From a virus: a stretch of 38,499 nt of DNA. The translations under genes were made by a program, and so were the position numbers. Of this stretch, positions 30,048 to 37,583 are shown in pieces. Numbering within the stretch: the first letter of the stretch is position 1; every line of letters begins with the position of its first letter. Below the pieces are notes generated by a model. The model was given only the letters and a program-made list of their open reading frames with translations, did not search any database and was not told the DNA's origin. The stretch lies in IMG/VR virus record IMGVR_UViG_3300047553_000388, positions 1-38,499 of that record. The stretch is one strand, 5' to 3'.

Positions 30048-30297
30048 TGTTAGAGACCCCCTTGATCTTACCCCACTCGCGGACGGCGAACGCGCCAGCG
30101 GTCGCGGTGACGAGGAGCGACAGGCCGGTTAGGTCCGTCGGCATTTCGCCCTTGCGGAAGAACATGTAGAGCGGCAGAACCACGCCGTGGACGGCCATAG
30201 TCCCGGCGATCCAGATGCAGGTGACCGGACGCCACCACTTGCGGATGACGCAGAGCGCTACCTTTTCCGCAGCGAGGAGGCGGTCCTTGAGGCTCAC
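30040..30297 (-). CDS. Holin-like membrane protein
   Basis: This 85-residue protein starts at GTG 30297 in a GTGA overlap with the endolysin stop. It has a basic N-terminus and two predicted membrane segments: about 24-47 (PVTCIWIAGTMAVHGVVLPL) and about 54-72 (LTGLSLLVTATAGAFAV). Size, topology and position between endolysin and spanins make it the main holin candidate. A separate membrane-anchored coiled-coil protein at 31818 could be an antiholin or a second holin. Confidence 0.65.
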   Translation of the reverse strand: MSLKDRLLAAEKVALCVIRKWWRPVTCIWIAGTMAVHGVVLPLYMFFRKGEMPTDLTGLSLLVTATAGAFAVREWGKIKGVSNND

Positions 30298-30827
30298 GGG
30301 ACGCGCTTCGCCAGCGCGACAGCGGCGCGCTCGACGTCGCGCACGCGGTTCAGCCAGCCCTTGCCGAAGATGGGGAAGGTCTTCAACAGCTTGTAGTAGT
30401 CGCGCCGCATGTCCTGATACTCCATGACCGCGTGCTCGCGGCCCTTGGAGCGGACATACTGGCCCATGAGCGACAGGGTCTTGGGGCCGATGACGCCGTC
30501 TTCCTTCGCGCCCACCATGCGCTGCAGGTAGCGCGCGGCCCGATTGGTGCCAGCGTTGACGCCGAAGTCGAAGACGCACAGGTCGAGGCCGCTGGGTATC
30601 TCATCGCCGCAGACGACGTCCCAAAACTTGACCTTGTAGAGCTTCGTGACGTGCTGCACGGTCAGGCCGCGCATGATCTTCTCGGTGACCGGGTGGCCGA
30701 TCCACTCTTCGTAGACGCGCTGCGTGACGCCGAGATTGGTCCGCCCACCCGGATCGGACGGATGGTGACCGTAGCCGCCCTCGTGCTTCAGCACGATCTT
30801 GAGACAATCGTCGAAGTTGCCCTTCAT
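30294..30827 (-). CDS. Endolysin, glycoside hydrolase family 108
   Basis: This 177-residue lysozyme-like muramidase matches GH108: LKHEGGYGHHPSDPGGRTNLGVTQ, with the catalytic Glu at residue 16. The helix KIMRGLTVQHVTKLYKVKFW and the C-terminal peptidoglycan-binding-like region (RMVGAKEDGVIGPKTLSLMG) follow. It would cleave glycan bonds after holin opens the membrane. No signal peptide is seen, so release depends on the holin. AGGGGAG precedes the ATG at 30827. Confidence 0.85.
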   Translation of the reverse strand: MKGNFDDCLKIVLKHEGGYGHHPSDPGGRTNLGVTQRVYEEWIGHPVTEKIMRGLTVQHVTKLYKVKFWDVVCGDEIPSGLDLCVFDFGVNAGTNRAARYLQRMVGAKEDGVIGPKTLSLMGQYVRSKGREHAVMEYQDMRRDYYKLLKTFPIFGKGWLNRVRDVERAAVALAKRVP

Positions 30828-31795
30828 ACTGCCGCTCCCCTGAAATAAGCGACGTCGTCGATAACCTCGCACAACTCTGGGGGCAACAGCTTGCCATCCT
30901 TGAAAGTTAGGACCGCAAATCCGGATGTGTGAGGAAAAGGGTTGTTTTCGGCATAGTCGAATTGCGGCCCCAGCGGGTCGGATAGCGTGCCGGTGTCGAC
31001 GCCCCAGCGCCTGCCGTTGTAGTCCGCCCACGGCGTGACGATCAGGCGGTGCAGGTGGCCGGTGATGATGGACCAGCCGGACTTCAGCGTGTTGTTGTAG
31101 GCGGCGTGTACGCCGTTGGCGTAGCGGTGCTTGACCATCACGTTGCCGTTGATCGCCAGCGACCACGCGAAGTCCCAGTTGTGGAACTTGTCCTCCAAGC
31201 GGTCGAGCACGCCCTCGTATTCGCTGGCGTTGCTCGCCAGCATGCGGTCGAAGCGCATGTCGTGGTTGCCGACGTTCCAGAAGAACGCGCACCGCTTGGG
31301 GTCTGCCGTGAGGTATATCTCGTGCAGATATCCATCACAAACTTCGAGTTCCTCCTTGACGCTGGGCAATTCCGACCAGCCCAGCTTGTCGTGCCGGGTG
31401 ACCCGCGCCCCGTCGAAGATGTCGCCGTTGGCCACGACGACCCTCGGCTTCAGGTCGGCGATGATCTTGAGCAGCGCCTCGTGGGCCACGCTCTTGGGCT
31501 GGCCGGGCCAGAAGTGCGCGTCGCTGAAGACGATGACGTGGCCGTCGATGACCTCGAAGTCGTTCTGCCGCTTGTAGGCCCGACCCGTGTCGCGCCAGCC
31601 GTGCAGCTTGGATGTGCTGTCGCCCTGCTTGTTCTGCGCGATGGTGGGCAGCGCGGCCCCTGCGTCCGCGAGTTTCTTTCGGCGGCGGTAAATCTGGCGC
31701 TCGGACAGACCCGTTATGTACTGCATCATGGTAGGGCTGTGCCCTGCCCTGCTCCACGCGAGGACGAACTCCTCGTCACTGATCTTGGTAGCCAC
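30824..31795 (-). CDS. HTH-metallophosphoesterase
   Basis: This 323-residue protein begins at GTG 31795 behind AGGGAG. Residues about 8-40 look like a helix-turn-helix (FVLAWSRAGHSPTMMQYITG then LSERQIYRRRKKL). From about 85 it is a calcineurin-type metallophosphoesterase with metal-binding motifs VFSDAHF, ANGDIFD, NVGNHDMR, later HRYANGVHA and TGHLHR. The fold hydrolyses phosphodiesters or nucleotides and, as in SbcD or Mre11, DNA ends. An HTH fused to a phosphoesterase just upstream of endolysin is unusual; its target is unknown. Confidence 0.75.
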   Translation of the reverse strand: MATKISDEEFVLAWSRAGHSPTMMQYITGLSERQIYRRRKKLADAGAALPTIAQNKQGDSTSKLHGWRDTGRAYKRQNDFEVIDGHVIVFSDAHFWPGQPKSVAHEALLKIIADLKPRVVVANGDIFDGARVTRHDKLGWSELPSVKEELEVCDGYLHEIYLTADPKRCAFFWNVGNHDMRFDRMLASNASEYEGVLDRLEDKFHNWDFAWSLAINGNVMVKHRYANGVHAAYNNTLKSGWSIITGHLHRLIVTPWADYNGRRWGVDTGTLSDPLGPQFDYAENNPFPHTSGFAVLTFKDGKLLPPELCEVIDDVAYFRGAAV

Positions 31796-31817
31796 GGTCT
31801 GTCTCCCTAAAGCCGGG

Positions 31818-32075
31818 TCAGGCCTTGTCTTCCTTGCGGTCCAACTTCTTGAAGATGGTGCCGAGGTTGTTGTCGATCTTGTCGAAACCGGAGCGCATCT
31901 CCTCCTTCATCTCCTTCATCGCGTCCTTCCAGTCGTCCCGCGAGACGTAGGTGTGCGGCATGGCGCGGACGTCGGCGTCAAGGCGCTCGATGGATTTGCT
32001 GAGGTTGTTCAAGACCCATCCTCCGAAGAAGCCAGCCGCGCCGAAGGCAATGTTAAACAGTATCTGGTAGTCCAC
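31818..32075 (-). CDS. Small membrane-anchored coiled-coil protein
   Basis: This 85-residue protein (GTG 32075) has an N-terminal membrane segment (ILFNIAFGAAGFFGGWVLNN, about 5-24) followed by a charged coiled coil (WKDAMKEMKEEMRSGFDKID) and a basic end. This layout fits XhlA-like or other accessory lysis proteins, and less well a tail protein. It is next to the metallophosphoesterase, endolysin and holin genes. Confidence 0.55.
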   Translation of the reverse strand: MDYQILFNIAFGAAGFFGGWVLNNLSKSIERLDADVRAMPHTYVSRDDWKDAMKEMKEEMRSGFDKIDNNLGTIFKKLDRKEDKA

Positions 32076-32084
32076 CGACGGCTC

Positions 32085-32447
32085 TCACTTCAGGTTGCGC
32101 AGCTTGTAGATCGCCGACAGGTAGACGGCCGTGAGGGTGTCGATCAGGTTCGCAACGGCGCGGTTGCCCTTGCACACCTTCTCGTGGTTCTCCTCGATCC
32201 ACGCCGCGTCAGCCTCCAGCAGCGGCAGGATGGCGCTCTTGGACGTGTCCGGCACGGGGATGGTGCCGATGAGGTCGAAGGCCCCCTGATAGGCCTCCAC
32301 CAGCGCGTCCAGCGCCTCGATTATGTCGTCGTAGAAGGTGCCCAGCGCCATGTGCTTGGCGAAGCTGCCGTCGCCCTTGGCGCGCCAGTGCTCGAAGTGG
32401 GCGACGTTGCGGGCGTAGAAGGCCCGCGCGATGAGCTGTTCGATCAC
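32085..32447 (-). CDS. DUF5856-like Dps-type helical protein
   Basis: This 120-residue, four-helix-like protein has HFEHWRAKGDGSFAKHMALG, DIIEALDALVEAYQGAFDLI, then C-terminal helices. The His/Glu-rich first helices and A-E-A-Y-Q-G motif resemble DUF5856, which looks like a Dps/ferritin-type fold. It may bind iron or DNA, or be structural; no function is established to my knowledge. GTG start in a GTGA overlap with the fibre-like gene. Confidence 0.6.
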   Translation of the reverse strand: MIEQLIARAFYARNVAHFEHWRAKGDGSFAKHMALGTFYDDIIEALDALVEAYQGAFDLIGTIPVPDTSKSAILPLLEADAAWIEENHEKVCKGNRAVANLIDTLTAVYLSAIYKLRNLK

Positions 32448-33046
32448 AGGTCGATCCTCTCGGTGACGACGATGGCGGAGGGTGCGGCAGGGGCGATGGC
32501 ACCCGCCGCGATGGCGTCAAGCGTTACCGCCACGTTGGAAGGGAGCCACTTGATCTGGATGTACTGGCCCGCCGTCACCGTGACGTAGTAGACGATCTGG
32601 AAGAAGTTGTTGCCACCGTCGGCGGCCTTCGGGACGTTGATGACGGTGGCGCTGTTTGCGATGTTGGAGCCGTCTTTGGCGAACCAGATGGTGACCTCGT
32701 GGTCGTTGGTGTCGCTGTTGGCGAACTGGAGGCTGGTCGCAATCGAGTACGTGCCCGCCGTGGCGTAGGTGATGCGTGTCAGCGCGCTGCCGTCCGTGAC
32801 AACTGTGACGCCCTTGGTGTTGATGTCGTTGCTGCCGAACTTGATGGAAGTCGCCGCGCTAACGCTGCCGGTCTGGTCAGTCGTGTCGTAGAAGGAGCCG
32901 ATCTTGATGCCCGCGTAGGCCACATCCTCAGCGGCGGCCTGCGCGCTGCCGTAGCTGCCGCCGGAGAGCTGCGACAGTTCCATGAGTTCCGCGCCGGTCA
33001 GCGGTGTGCTGGCTGCGGGCAGTTCGCTGATCTTGATAGTCGCCAT
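32444..33046 (-). CDS. Fibre/C1q-like jelly-roll virion protein
   Basis: This 200-residue protein starts MATIKISELPAASTPLTGAE, the usual N-terminal tag of phage fibre proteins. The rest is a beta jelly-roll-like domain (ATSLQFANSDTNDHEVTIWF, INVPKAADGGNNFFQIVYYV, AGQYIQIKWLPSNVAV) like the C1q/TNF-like tips of short fibres. It is probably a trimeric receptor-binding appendage. It follows a 122-bp gap with an inverted repeat and a possible leader. Confidence 0.7.
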   Translation of the reverse strand: MATIKISELPAASTPLTGAELMELSQLSGGSYGSAQAAAEDVAYAGIKIGSFYDTTDQTGSVSAATSIKFGSNDINTKGVTVVTDGSALTRITYATAGTYSIATSLQFANSDTNDHEVTIWFAKDGSNIANSATVINVPKAADGGNNFFQIVYYVTVTAGQYIQIKWLPSNVAVTLDAIAAGAIAPAAPSAIVVTERIDL

Positions 33047-33169
33047 GTTCGTCAGTTCCTATGTGTAACGGCGTCGGCAGCCGGGAGGGAGGAGATGCCG
33101 CCGACGCCGCCACACGGCAAGGGGAGCGATCCTTGGTCCGCAGTGGTCTGTGGGTTGCTCCGTTGCACG
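33047..33169 (-). other. Gap with inverted repeat upstream of the fibre-like gene
   Basis: This is the longest gene-free stretch in the late arm. GGCGTCGGC (33070-33078) pairs perfectly with GCCGACGCC (33100-33108), giving a 9-bp stem with a 21-nt purine-rich (plus) / pyrimidine-rich (minus) loop. It has no T tract, so it looks more like a processing or regulatory site than a terminator. No convincing promoter boxes are seen. Confidence 0.4.
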
Positions 33170-33397
33170 TTAAGGCTCCAGCGGGGTGTCAGGTCGCGGG
33201 AAGCGGAGGGTGATGTCCTCCGTCTGCCGGGCGGGCAGGCGGTAGGGGTCGTATTCGTCGAGGTCGTCCTTGCAGACGCGCAGGCCCGGATAGTTCGGGT
33301 CGGGCATCAGCTCGTCGTAGGGAAACTTGCGGCTGCAGCGGCCGCAGATGGCGATGGCCAGTGTGCCGCGTCCAGTCGTGTCGAGGAAGACGGGCAT
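33170..33397 (-). CDS. Small zinc-ribbon-like protein
   Basis: This 75-residue protein has AICGRCSRKFPYDELMPDPN then GLRVCKDDLDEYDPYRLPAR. A Cys-x2-Cys pair, a later Cys and a His/Asp-rich tail resemble a small zinc-binding knuckle. This PDPNYPGLRVCxDCxDxYDP pattern is common in phage structural clusters. No function is known. It ends at 33170, just before the inverted-repeat gap. Confidence 0.6.
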   Translation of the reverse strand: MPVFLDTTGRGTLAIAICGRCSRKFPYDELMPDPNYPGLRVCKDDLDEYDPYRLPARQTEDITLRFPRPDTPLEP

Positions 33398-33398
33398 G

Positions 33399-34628
33399 TC
33401 AGCGTTTCCCCTTCTTGCGCTTCACGGCGAGGCCGCCGCGAGCCTTGCGGATGTCGGGATCGTTCGGGTCGTAGGTGCCACGGTTGCCGGTGGCGGACTT
33501 GATCTGGGTCGGTTCAAGAACTACCGTTGCGACCTGATCACCCCCGTCGAGGCCGCGCGGGAACTGGATCGCGTCGTAGCCGCTCTCTTTGAGCCACTCA
33601 CGCAACGGCTCTGTGTCAAAACTGCCCCGAGGTCGCGCCGGGTCATATTCCCAATCCAACTCATTGCCACGCTGAAGGAACTCGTCGAAGGACGATGGCC
33701 GCCATGGGTTCTCGTATTTCAAGTACACCGGCATCATGTATGGGCTAACATCTGCCGTGGGTCGGCTGACTGTGTACAGCCCCGCGCCTTGCTCGTCGGC
33801 GCGGTCGCTAAACCATGAGCCTACAGTATCCATGCCCGGCTTACGCCTTGGTACGAGGTTGGGAACGGCCATACGGTCGAACACGCTGAAGTGCTGCCCG
33901 AGGCGGCTGCCCTCCCACGCATTAGTGCCATGGTAGAACATCTTCGGTTCACCGTATTCGTCGATGCCCTTGCTGCCTTCGAACCAACGGCTGAAGCGCG
34001 GATCAAGCATCAGTTCTGACGGCGGCATGTAATGCTCAAGGAGACTGGGCTCCATACGGCCACCAACCTGCTCACCACCGGCAAACCAGCGCACCTCAGC
34101 AGGAACCGAGCGCAGTCCAAGGTCTCGTGCCACCGCCGCACGCGTATTGCCCTCAATTATGTAAGGGTCGCCAAGATGGTTGATGCCCACGAGGATTGGG
34201 CTGTCAGGGTAGAGGCCGTGCTCTTCGACGGAAGGACGCAAGCGGTCGTACTGCGCCTCGCCGGGCACACGACGCTCGCCGCGCGCTCCGGGGACGACAG
34301 CCAGTTTCTGCGGGTCTAGTTCAATCGGTTTCTTAAGGTAGCCAGTAACAGGGCCGGTGACCCTGTTATCCACGCTGTAGTTTTCCTCAGCACGGCGGCG
34401 GGTGTGCTTCAGCCAATCGCCGCCGGGATTATCGGTGCGCACTTTCGGCTTCACGCGGCGACGCGGCACCGCGAAGTCAACACCCTCGGGCTTCTGCCGC
34501 ATGATGCGCTCGAGCGTCTTGCGCGCCTGCGCCTCGCTGGCGTCACGCGCGAGCAGACGGCTGCCAGCCCGCACGACGTCGTCGCCGAACTCGGCGGCGA
34601 GCTTCGCAAGGCTGGTGCGCCAGCTCAT
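33399..34628 (-). CDS. Polyvalent virion protein: N-terminal tag, ParB-like and ADP-ribosyltransferase-like domains
   Basis: This 409-residue protein has three parts. Residues 1-54 are a module shared with the protein at 14569-16074. Residues about 95-185 carry a ParB-type nuclease core (DSPILVGINHLGDPYIIEGN, then TRAAVARDLGLRSVP). Residues about 228-395 form an ADP-ribosyltransferase-like domain with MFYHGTNAW (230-238), VGSWFSDRADEQGAGLYTVS, YLKYENPW, and the end motif EPTQIKSATGNRGTYDPNDP seen in phage polyvalent proteins. The C-terminus is GGLAVKRKKGKR. It is probably packaged and ejected to act on the host. It overlaps the adaptor-like gene by 4 bp. Confidence 0.75.
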   Translation of the reverse strand: MSWRTSLAKLAAEFGDDVVRAGSRLLARDASEAQARKTLERIMRQKPEGVDFAVPRRRVKPKVRTDNPGGDWLKHTRRRAEENYSVDNRVTGPVTGYLKKPIELDPQKLAVVPGARGERRVPGEAQYDRLRPSVEEHGLYPDSPILVGINHLGDPYIIEGNTRAAVARDLGLRSVPAEVRWFAGGEQVGGRMEPSLLEHYMPPSELMLDPRFSRWFEGSKGIDEYGEPKMFYHGTNAWEGSRLGQHFSVFDRMAVPNLVPRRKPGMDTVGSWFSDRADEQGAGLYTVSRPTADVSPYMMPVYLKYENPWRPSSFDEFLQRGNELDWEYDPARPRGSFDTEPLREWLKESGYDAIQFPRGLDGGDQVATVVLEPTQIKSATGNRGTYDPNDPDIRKARGGLAVKRKKGKR

Positions 34629-35611
34629 CGCGTGTAGGCCCCGATAGCCGGAGCGATGTTCAGCGGCGAGTTGTCGCGCTCCTCCTGCTGGGCGATGTAG
34701 AGGGCCTGCTGCGCCTTGGCATCGAGCATGGGGATCATCCCCGCGTCGACCTCGACGTACTCCATGGCCAGCTTGGCGGCCAGCATGGAGACGATGGCCT
34801 CATACCAGCGCTGGGGGACTTCGATCTCCTGCGTCATGGTCCCGACGTCCATGATGTGCCGGTGCGCCCATACGACGATCTGCATCACCGTGGCGGCGCT
34901 GTTAGGCACAGGCCACAGGTTCATGACCGGGGAGAGCGACTGGCGGTCGAGCCAGTACTGGAGCGGCCTGTTGCTCTGGAACGACTTGTTCGGCAGGTTC
35001 GTGAAGTCGTCGCGGTTGAGCCTCGCCAGCGGTATCTCCGTCGGCGTGTTGCCGAGGTATATCTGGCTGAAGCCGAGGGTGCCGCTGGTTGCCCGCACGC
35101 GGAAATACTCTGAGGGCACCACGCTGCCGAGATCGTACCAAGTCCACTCCCCACTGCTGGCTACGGGAACTTCCGACTGGATGATGGTCCAAGTGACGCC
35201 GTCGTCGGAGCGCGAGAACTCAACGGGGACGGCGGTGGCGGACCAGAGGATGCCGACGGTGGTGACGGGCGTCTCGCCGCTGAACTGGACGATGCGCGAC
35301 GTCGAGGTGTCGGTGTTGGTGCCGCTCACCTCCTGCAGCCAGCGCAGGTTGCTGTTCAGGATGTCGACGGTGCCCTTGTCGGTCACGACCGTGGGGACGC
35401 CCTCGTAGAGCGGGTAGATCGTCTTCTGGATGCACCAGAGCGGCGCGCCCTCGTTTGCCAGAGCCGACAGGAGCAGCCACAGGTTGTCGTTCGCGATGTC
35501 GACGTGCTCGGCGCTCAGAGACTGCGCGGGCATCTTGCAGCGACGCGCAGCGTGCTCGATCACGCGGCGCGTGTTGAACGTCGTCTGCGATACCGTGCCG
35601 GAATAGGCCAT
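34625..35611 (-). CDS. Head-tail adaptor/head-completion-like protein
   Basis: This 328-residue protein opens MAYSGTVSQTTFNTRRVIEH and NLWLLLSALANEGAPLWCIQ, a pattern found in podophage head-completion or P22 gp4-like adaptor proteins. Residues about 85-190 look like an inserted beta-sandwich (FSRSDDGVTWTIIQSE, WYDLGSVVPSEYFRVRAT), and a helical C-terminus follows. With the SU10-type adaptor at 28874 the phage has two adaptor-like proteins, presumably stacked below the portal. A 95-bp gap upstream (35612-35706) has no obvious motif. Confidence 0.6.
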   Translation of the reverse strand: MAYSGTVSQTTFNTRRVIEHAARRCKMPAQSLSAEHVDIANDNLWLLLSALANEGAPLWCIQKTIYPLYEGVPTVVTDKGTVDILNSNLRWLQEVSGTNTDTSTSRIVQFSGETPVTTVGILWSATAVPVEFSRSDDGVTWTIIQSEVPVASSGEWTWYDLGSVVPSEYFRVRATSGTLGFSQIYLGNTPTEIPLARLNRDDFTNLPNKSFQSNRPLQYWLDRQSLSPVMNLWPVPNSAATVMQIVVWAHRHIMDVGTMTQEIEVPQRWYEAIVSMLAAKLAMEYVEVDAGMIPMLDAKAQQALYIAQQEERDNSPLNIAPAIGAYTR

Positions 35612-35706
35612 AAGAAGTTGCTCGCTGGTTCAGGGCAGCAGCTCGCCACGTTCGGAGCAAGCATCTCTGGCCGCTCCTATGTAGCAGAGGCCTCCGCCCC
35701 TGTAAA

Positions 35707-36654
35707 CTAACAGCCGGGGTAGAGCGGCTTGCGGGGCGCGGTCGTGACGACCATCGACTGCCGCGCGGCCTCCGGCACGACCATGTTCGCGCGGGCGAGT
35801 TCCTCAACCTGCAGGCTGCCACGCGCCGCCTCGGCCACGACAAGGTCGCCGCGCGGCAGTTCCTCGACCTGCAGGCTGCCACGGTCGCAGAACGGGTGGT
35901 AGGGTATCGGCACCGGGCTGCCGCCACGGACAAGCGCCGCGTAGAACGTGTTCGCGTTGTCGAAGCGTGCCGGGCGCAGCGTGATGGTCGCGCTGATCGA
36001 CGCCGCGTAGAAGGTGTTGCTGTTGGCGAACAGGCTCGGCGACAGCGTGATGCTGGCCTGCAGCGACGCCGGGTAGAAGGTGTTCGTGTTGACGACCAGC
36101 GGCGGGTAGAGGTCGTTCCTCGGCGTGACCGTCGCCGCGTAGAACGTGTTCGCATTGTCGAAGCGCGTGTTCTGCGTGAGGGTCGTGACGTTGGCGATGT
36201 AGGCCGAGTAGAAGGTGTTCGTGTTGTCGAAGCGCGCGGCCGACAGCGTGATGCTGGCCGACAGCGTGGCCGCGTAGAAGGTGTTAGTGTTGGTGAACAG
36301 GCCCGGCGACAGGGTCACTGCGCCCGGCGTCAGCGTCGCGGCGTAGAAGGTGTTGCTGTTGTCGAAGCGCGCAGGCAGCAGGGTCACTGCGCCGGGCGTA
36401 AGCGTCGCGGCGTAGAAGGTGTTCGTGTTGACGACCAGCGGCGGCGACAGCGTGATGCTGGCCGTGATGCTGGCAGCGTAGAAGGTGTTGCTGTTGTCGA
36501 AGCGCGCGGGCGACAGGGTCACCGCGCCGGGTGTCAGCGTCGCAGCGTAGAAGGTATTCGTGTTGTCGAAGCGCGCCGTCTGGACAAGGGTCTGCTGCAC
36601 CGCAACAGGAAGTGCCGCGAATGACGTCTCCGAAAGAGAGGAGAAGCCGAACAT
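35707..36654 (-). CDS. Tandem-repeat appendage protein (NTFY repeats)
   Basis: The core of this 315-residue protein is ten copies of a unit of 20-25 residues centred on FDNxNTFYAA followed by a beta segment (LTPGAVTLSP or variants), residues 27-240. A second repeat of five 10-residue units (RGSLQVEELP, RGDLVVAEAA, RGSLQVEELA, RANMVVPEAA, RQSMVVTTAP) runs at 258-307. Such regular beta repeats would fold as a rod or prism, suiting a tail fibre or decoration protein. It is next to fibre and chaperone genes. No enzyme motif is visible. Confidence 0.7.
   Translation of the reverse strand: MFGFSSLSETSFAALPVAVQQTLVQTARFDNTNTFYAATLTPGAVTLSPARFDNSNTFYAASITASITLSPPLVVNTNTFYAATLTPGAVTLLPARFDNSNTFYAATLTPGAVTLSPGLFTNTNTFYAATLSASITLSAARFDNTNTFYSAYIANVTTLTQNTRFDNANTFYAATVTPRNDLYPPLVVNTNTFYPASLQASITLSPSLFANSNTFYAASISATITLRPARFDNANTFYAALVRGGSPVPIPYHPFCDRGSLQVEELPRGDLVVAEAARGSLQVEELARANMVVPEAARQSMVVTTAPRKPLYPGC
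35734..35883 (-). repeat. Five 30-bp/10-residue repeats
   Basis: This is the C-terminal part of the tandem-repeat protein: five units of exactly ten residues, each beginning Arg and centred on L/M-x-V-(E/V), with units 1 and 3 (RGSLQVEEL) nearly identical. Confidence 0.75.
35935..36576 (-). repeat. Ten ~66-75-bp coding repeats (NTFY unit)
   Basis: On the plus strand every unit contains GTAGAAGGTGTT or a one-base variant, the complement of AACACCTTCTAC that encodes NTFY. Spacing varies by in-frame steps. The repeats encode the core of the appendage protein at 35707 and are not a CRISPR. Confidence 0.85.
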
Positions 36655-36660
36655 CTGCGC

Positions 36661-36924
36661 TTACCCCGGCGCCGCCTGCGGCTCTGCAGGCCAGACGATG
36701 TTGAACGGGTCGGGCTGCTGCGTAACATCGCGCAGGGCCTGACGATATGTGGCCCAAGCAGCGGCGTCAACCGGCGCGTCAGGGAGTTGCGTCCAATCGC
36801 TTGCCGCGAGGCGGGCGTTGCGTTCTGCGCGTACCGTAGCCCACTGCGCGTCATAGTCAGGCGCAGGGGTTTCGGCGTATTCCACTGCACCATCCGCACA
36901 ATCAAAAATAGCTTCTTTGCTCAT
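36661..36924 (-). CDS. Tail-fibre assembly chaperone, copy A
   Basis: This 87-residue protein is of the phage tail-assembly chaperone (Phage_tail_APC) type: APDYDAQWATVRAERNARLA, ASDWTQLPDAP, then TYRQALRDVTQQPDPFNIVW and a Pro-rich end. It is a close paralogue of the protein at 37584-37922. Such chaperones usually act on the fibre encoded beside them, here the gene at 36921. ATG 36924 (ATGA overlap) is chosen; an in-frame ATG at 36936 would add four residues. Confidence 0.75.
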   Translation of the reverse strand: MSKEAIFDCADGAVEYAETPAPDYDAQWATVRAERNARLAASDWTQLPDAPVDAAAWATYRQALRDVTQQPDPFNIVWPAEPQAAPG

Positions 36925-37580
36925 GCGCAATTCCACCCAAAAATCTTTACGGTCCCAGCCGTGAAGTTGTTGAGGTCGTTCCCCCTAATGCGAATTGCGT
37001 TAATCCCCCCAACATTGCGAAGGCCGTTTATCGAACCCGCTACGTTCTGTAAGTCGCCATTATCAGTTCTACCACCGGGGCCGCTAAGCCCTATAGAATT
37101 GTCGCGCGTGTAGTTCATGATGGTTCCGCAGCCCGTCCAAGTGGGACCGGCAGTGGCGCTAGTCGCAAACAACAGAGCATCAGCAGTACTGTAAGAGCTA
37201 CCATTATTGTTAGAGGTTCTCGCGCTAATCGGCATCCCCCCGTTTGTAATAAATCCGGTTAACTGAATATAAATATTATCATAAGTTTGAGGTATATTTG
37301 TGATGTTGATGGCCGTTACGCCAGTCGTAACTGTATACGTAGCAACCTCAACTAGCCCGATAGGATCGTAGCCCAGCGTAATTGACCCCGCGCCGTTCGT
37401 AACCGTGATGCCCGCACCAGCAGTCAGCGTAGCCTTGGTGAGCGCGCTGTTAGTGCTGTTGCCGATCAGCAGTTGGCCGTTGGTGTAGCCGGTCTGGCCG
37501 GTGCCCCCGTTGCCGACAGGCAACGTGCCGTTAGCCGCCGCAAGGTTTACCGGGGGGATGAGACTAGACAAGGCGACCAT
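36921..37580 (-). CDS. Tail-fibre protein
   Basis: This 219-residue protein starts with fibre repeats (LPVGNGGTGQTGYTNGQLLI, LTKATLTAGAGITVTNGAGS) and continues into a tip domain rich in Asn/Thr/Ile (TAINITNIPQTYDNIYIQLT, INAIRIRGNDLNNFTAGTVK). DNA coding for the start of the tip (about 37190-37335) is much more AT-rich than the rest of the window, which points to recent acquisition. It lies between two chaperone paralogues. Confidence 0.7.
   Translation of the reverse strand: MVALSSLIPPVNLAAANGTLPVGNGGTGQTGYTNGQLLIGNSTNSALTKATLTAGAGITVTNGAGSITLGYDPIGLVEVATYTVTTGVTAINITNIPQTYDNIYIQLTGFITNGGMPISARTSNNNGSSYSTADALLFATSATAGPTWTGCGTIMNYTRDNSIGLSGPGGRTDNGDLQNVAGSINGLRNVGGINAIRIRGNDLNNFTAGTVKIFGWNCA
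37190..37335. other. AT-rich island inside the fibre tip
   Basis: This stretch has runs such as AATATAAATATTATCATAAG, unlike the strongly GC-rich surroundings. It is fully coding on the minus strand, so it is a composition change within the gene, not a gap. Confidence 0.6.
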
Positions 37581-37583
37581 GGA

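Noticed and set aside
34366-34374. Near-match DnaA box TTATCCACG
   Set aside because: It has one mismatch, lies inside a late gene, is isolated, and such a match is expected by chance in a window of this size.
35935-36576. Regular repeats that might suggest a CRISPR array
   Set aside because: Repeat and spacer both code in one continuous frame, units are multiples of three, and spacers are similar to each other.
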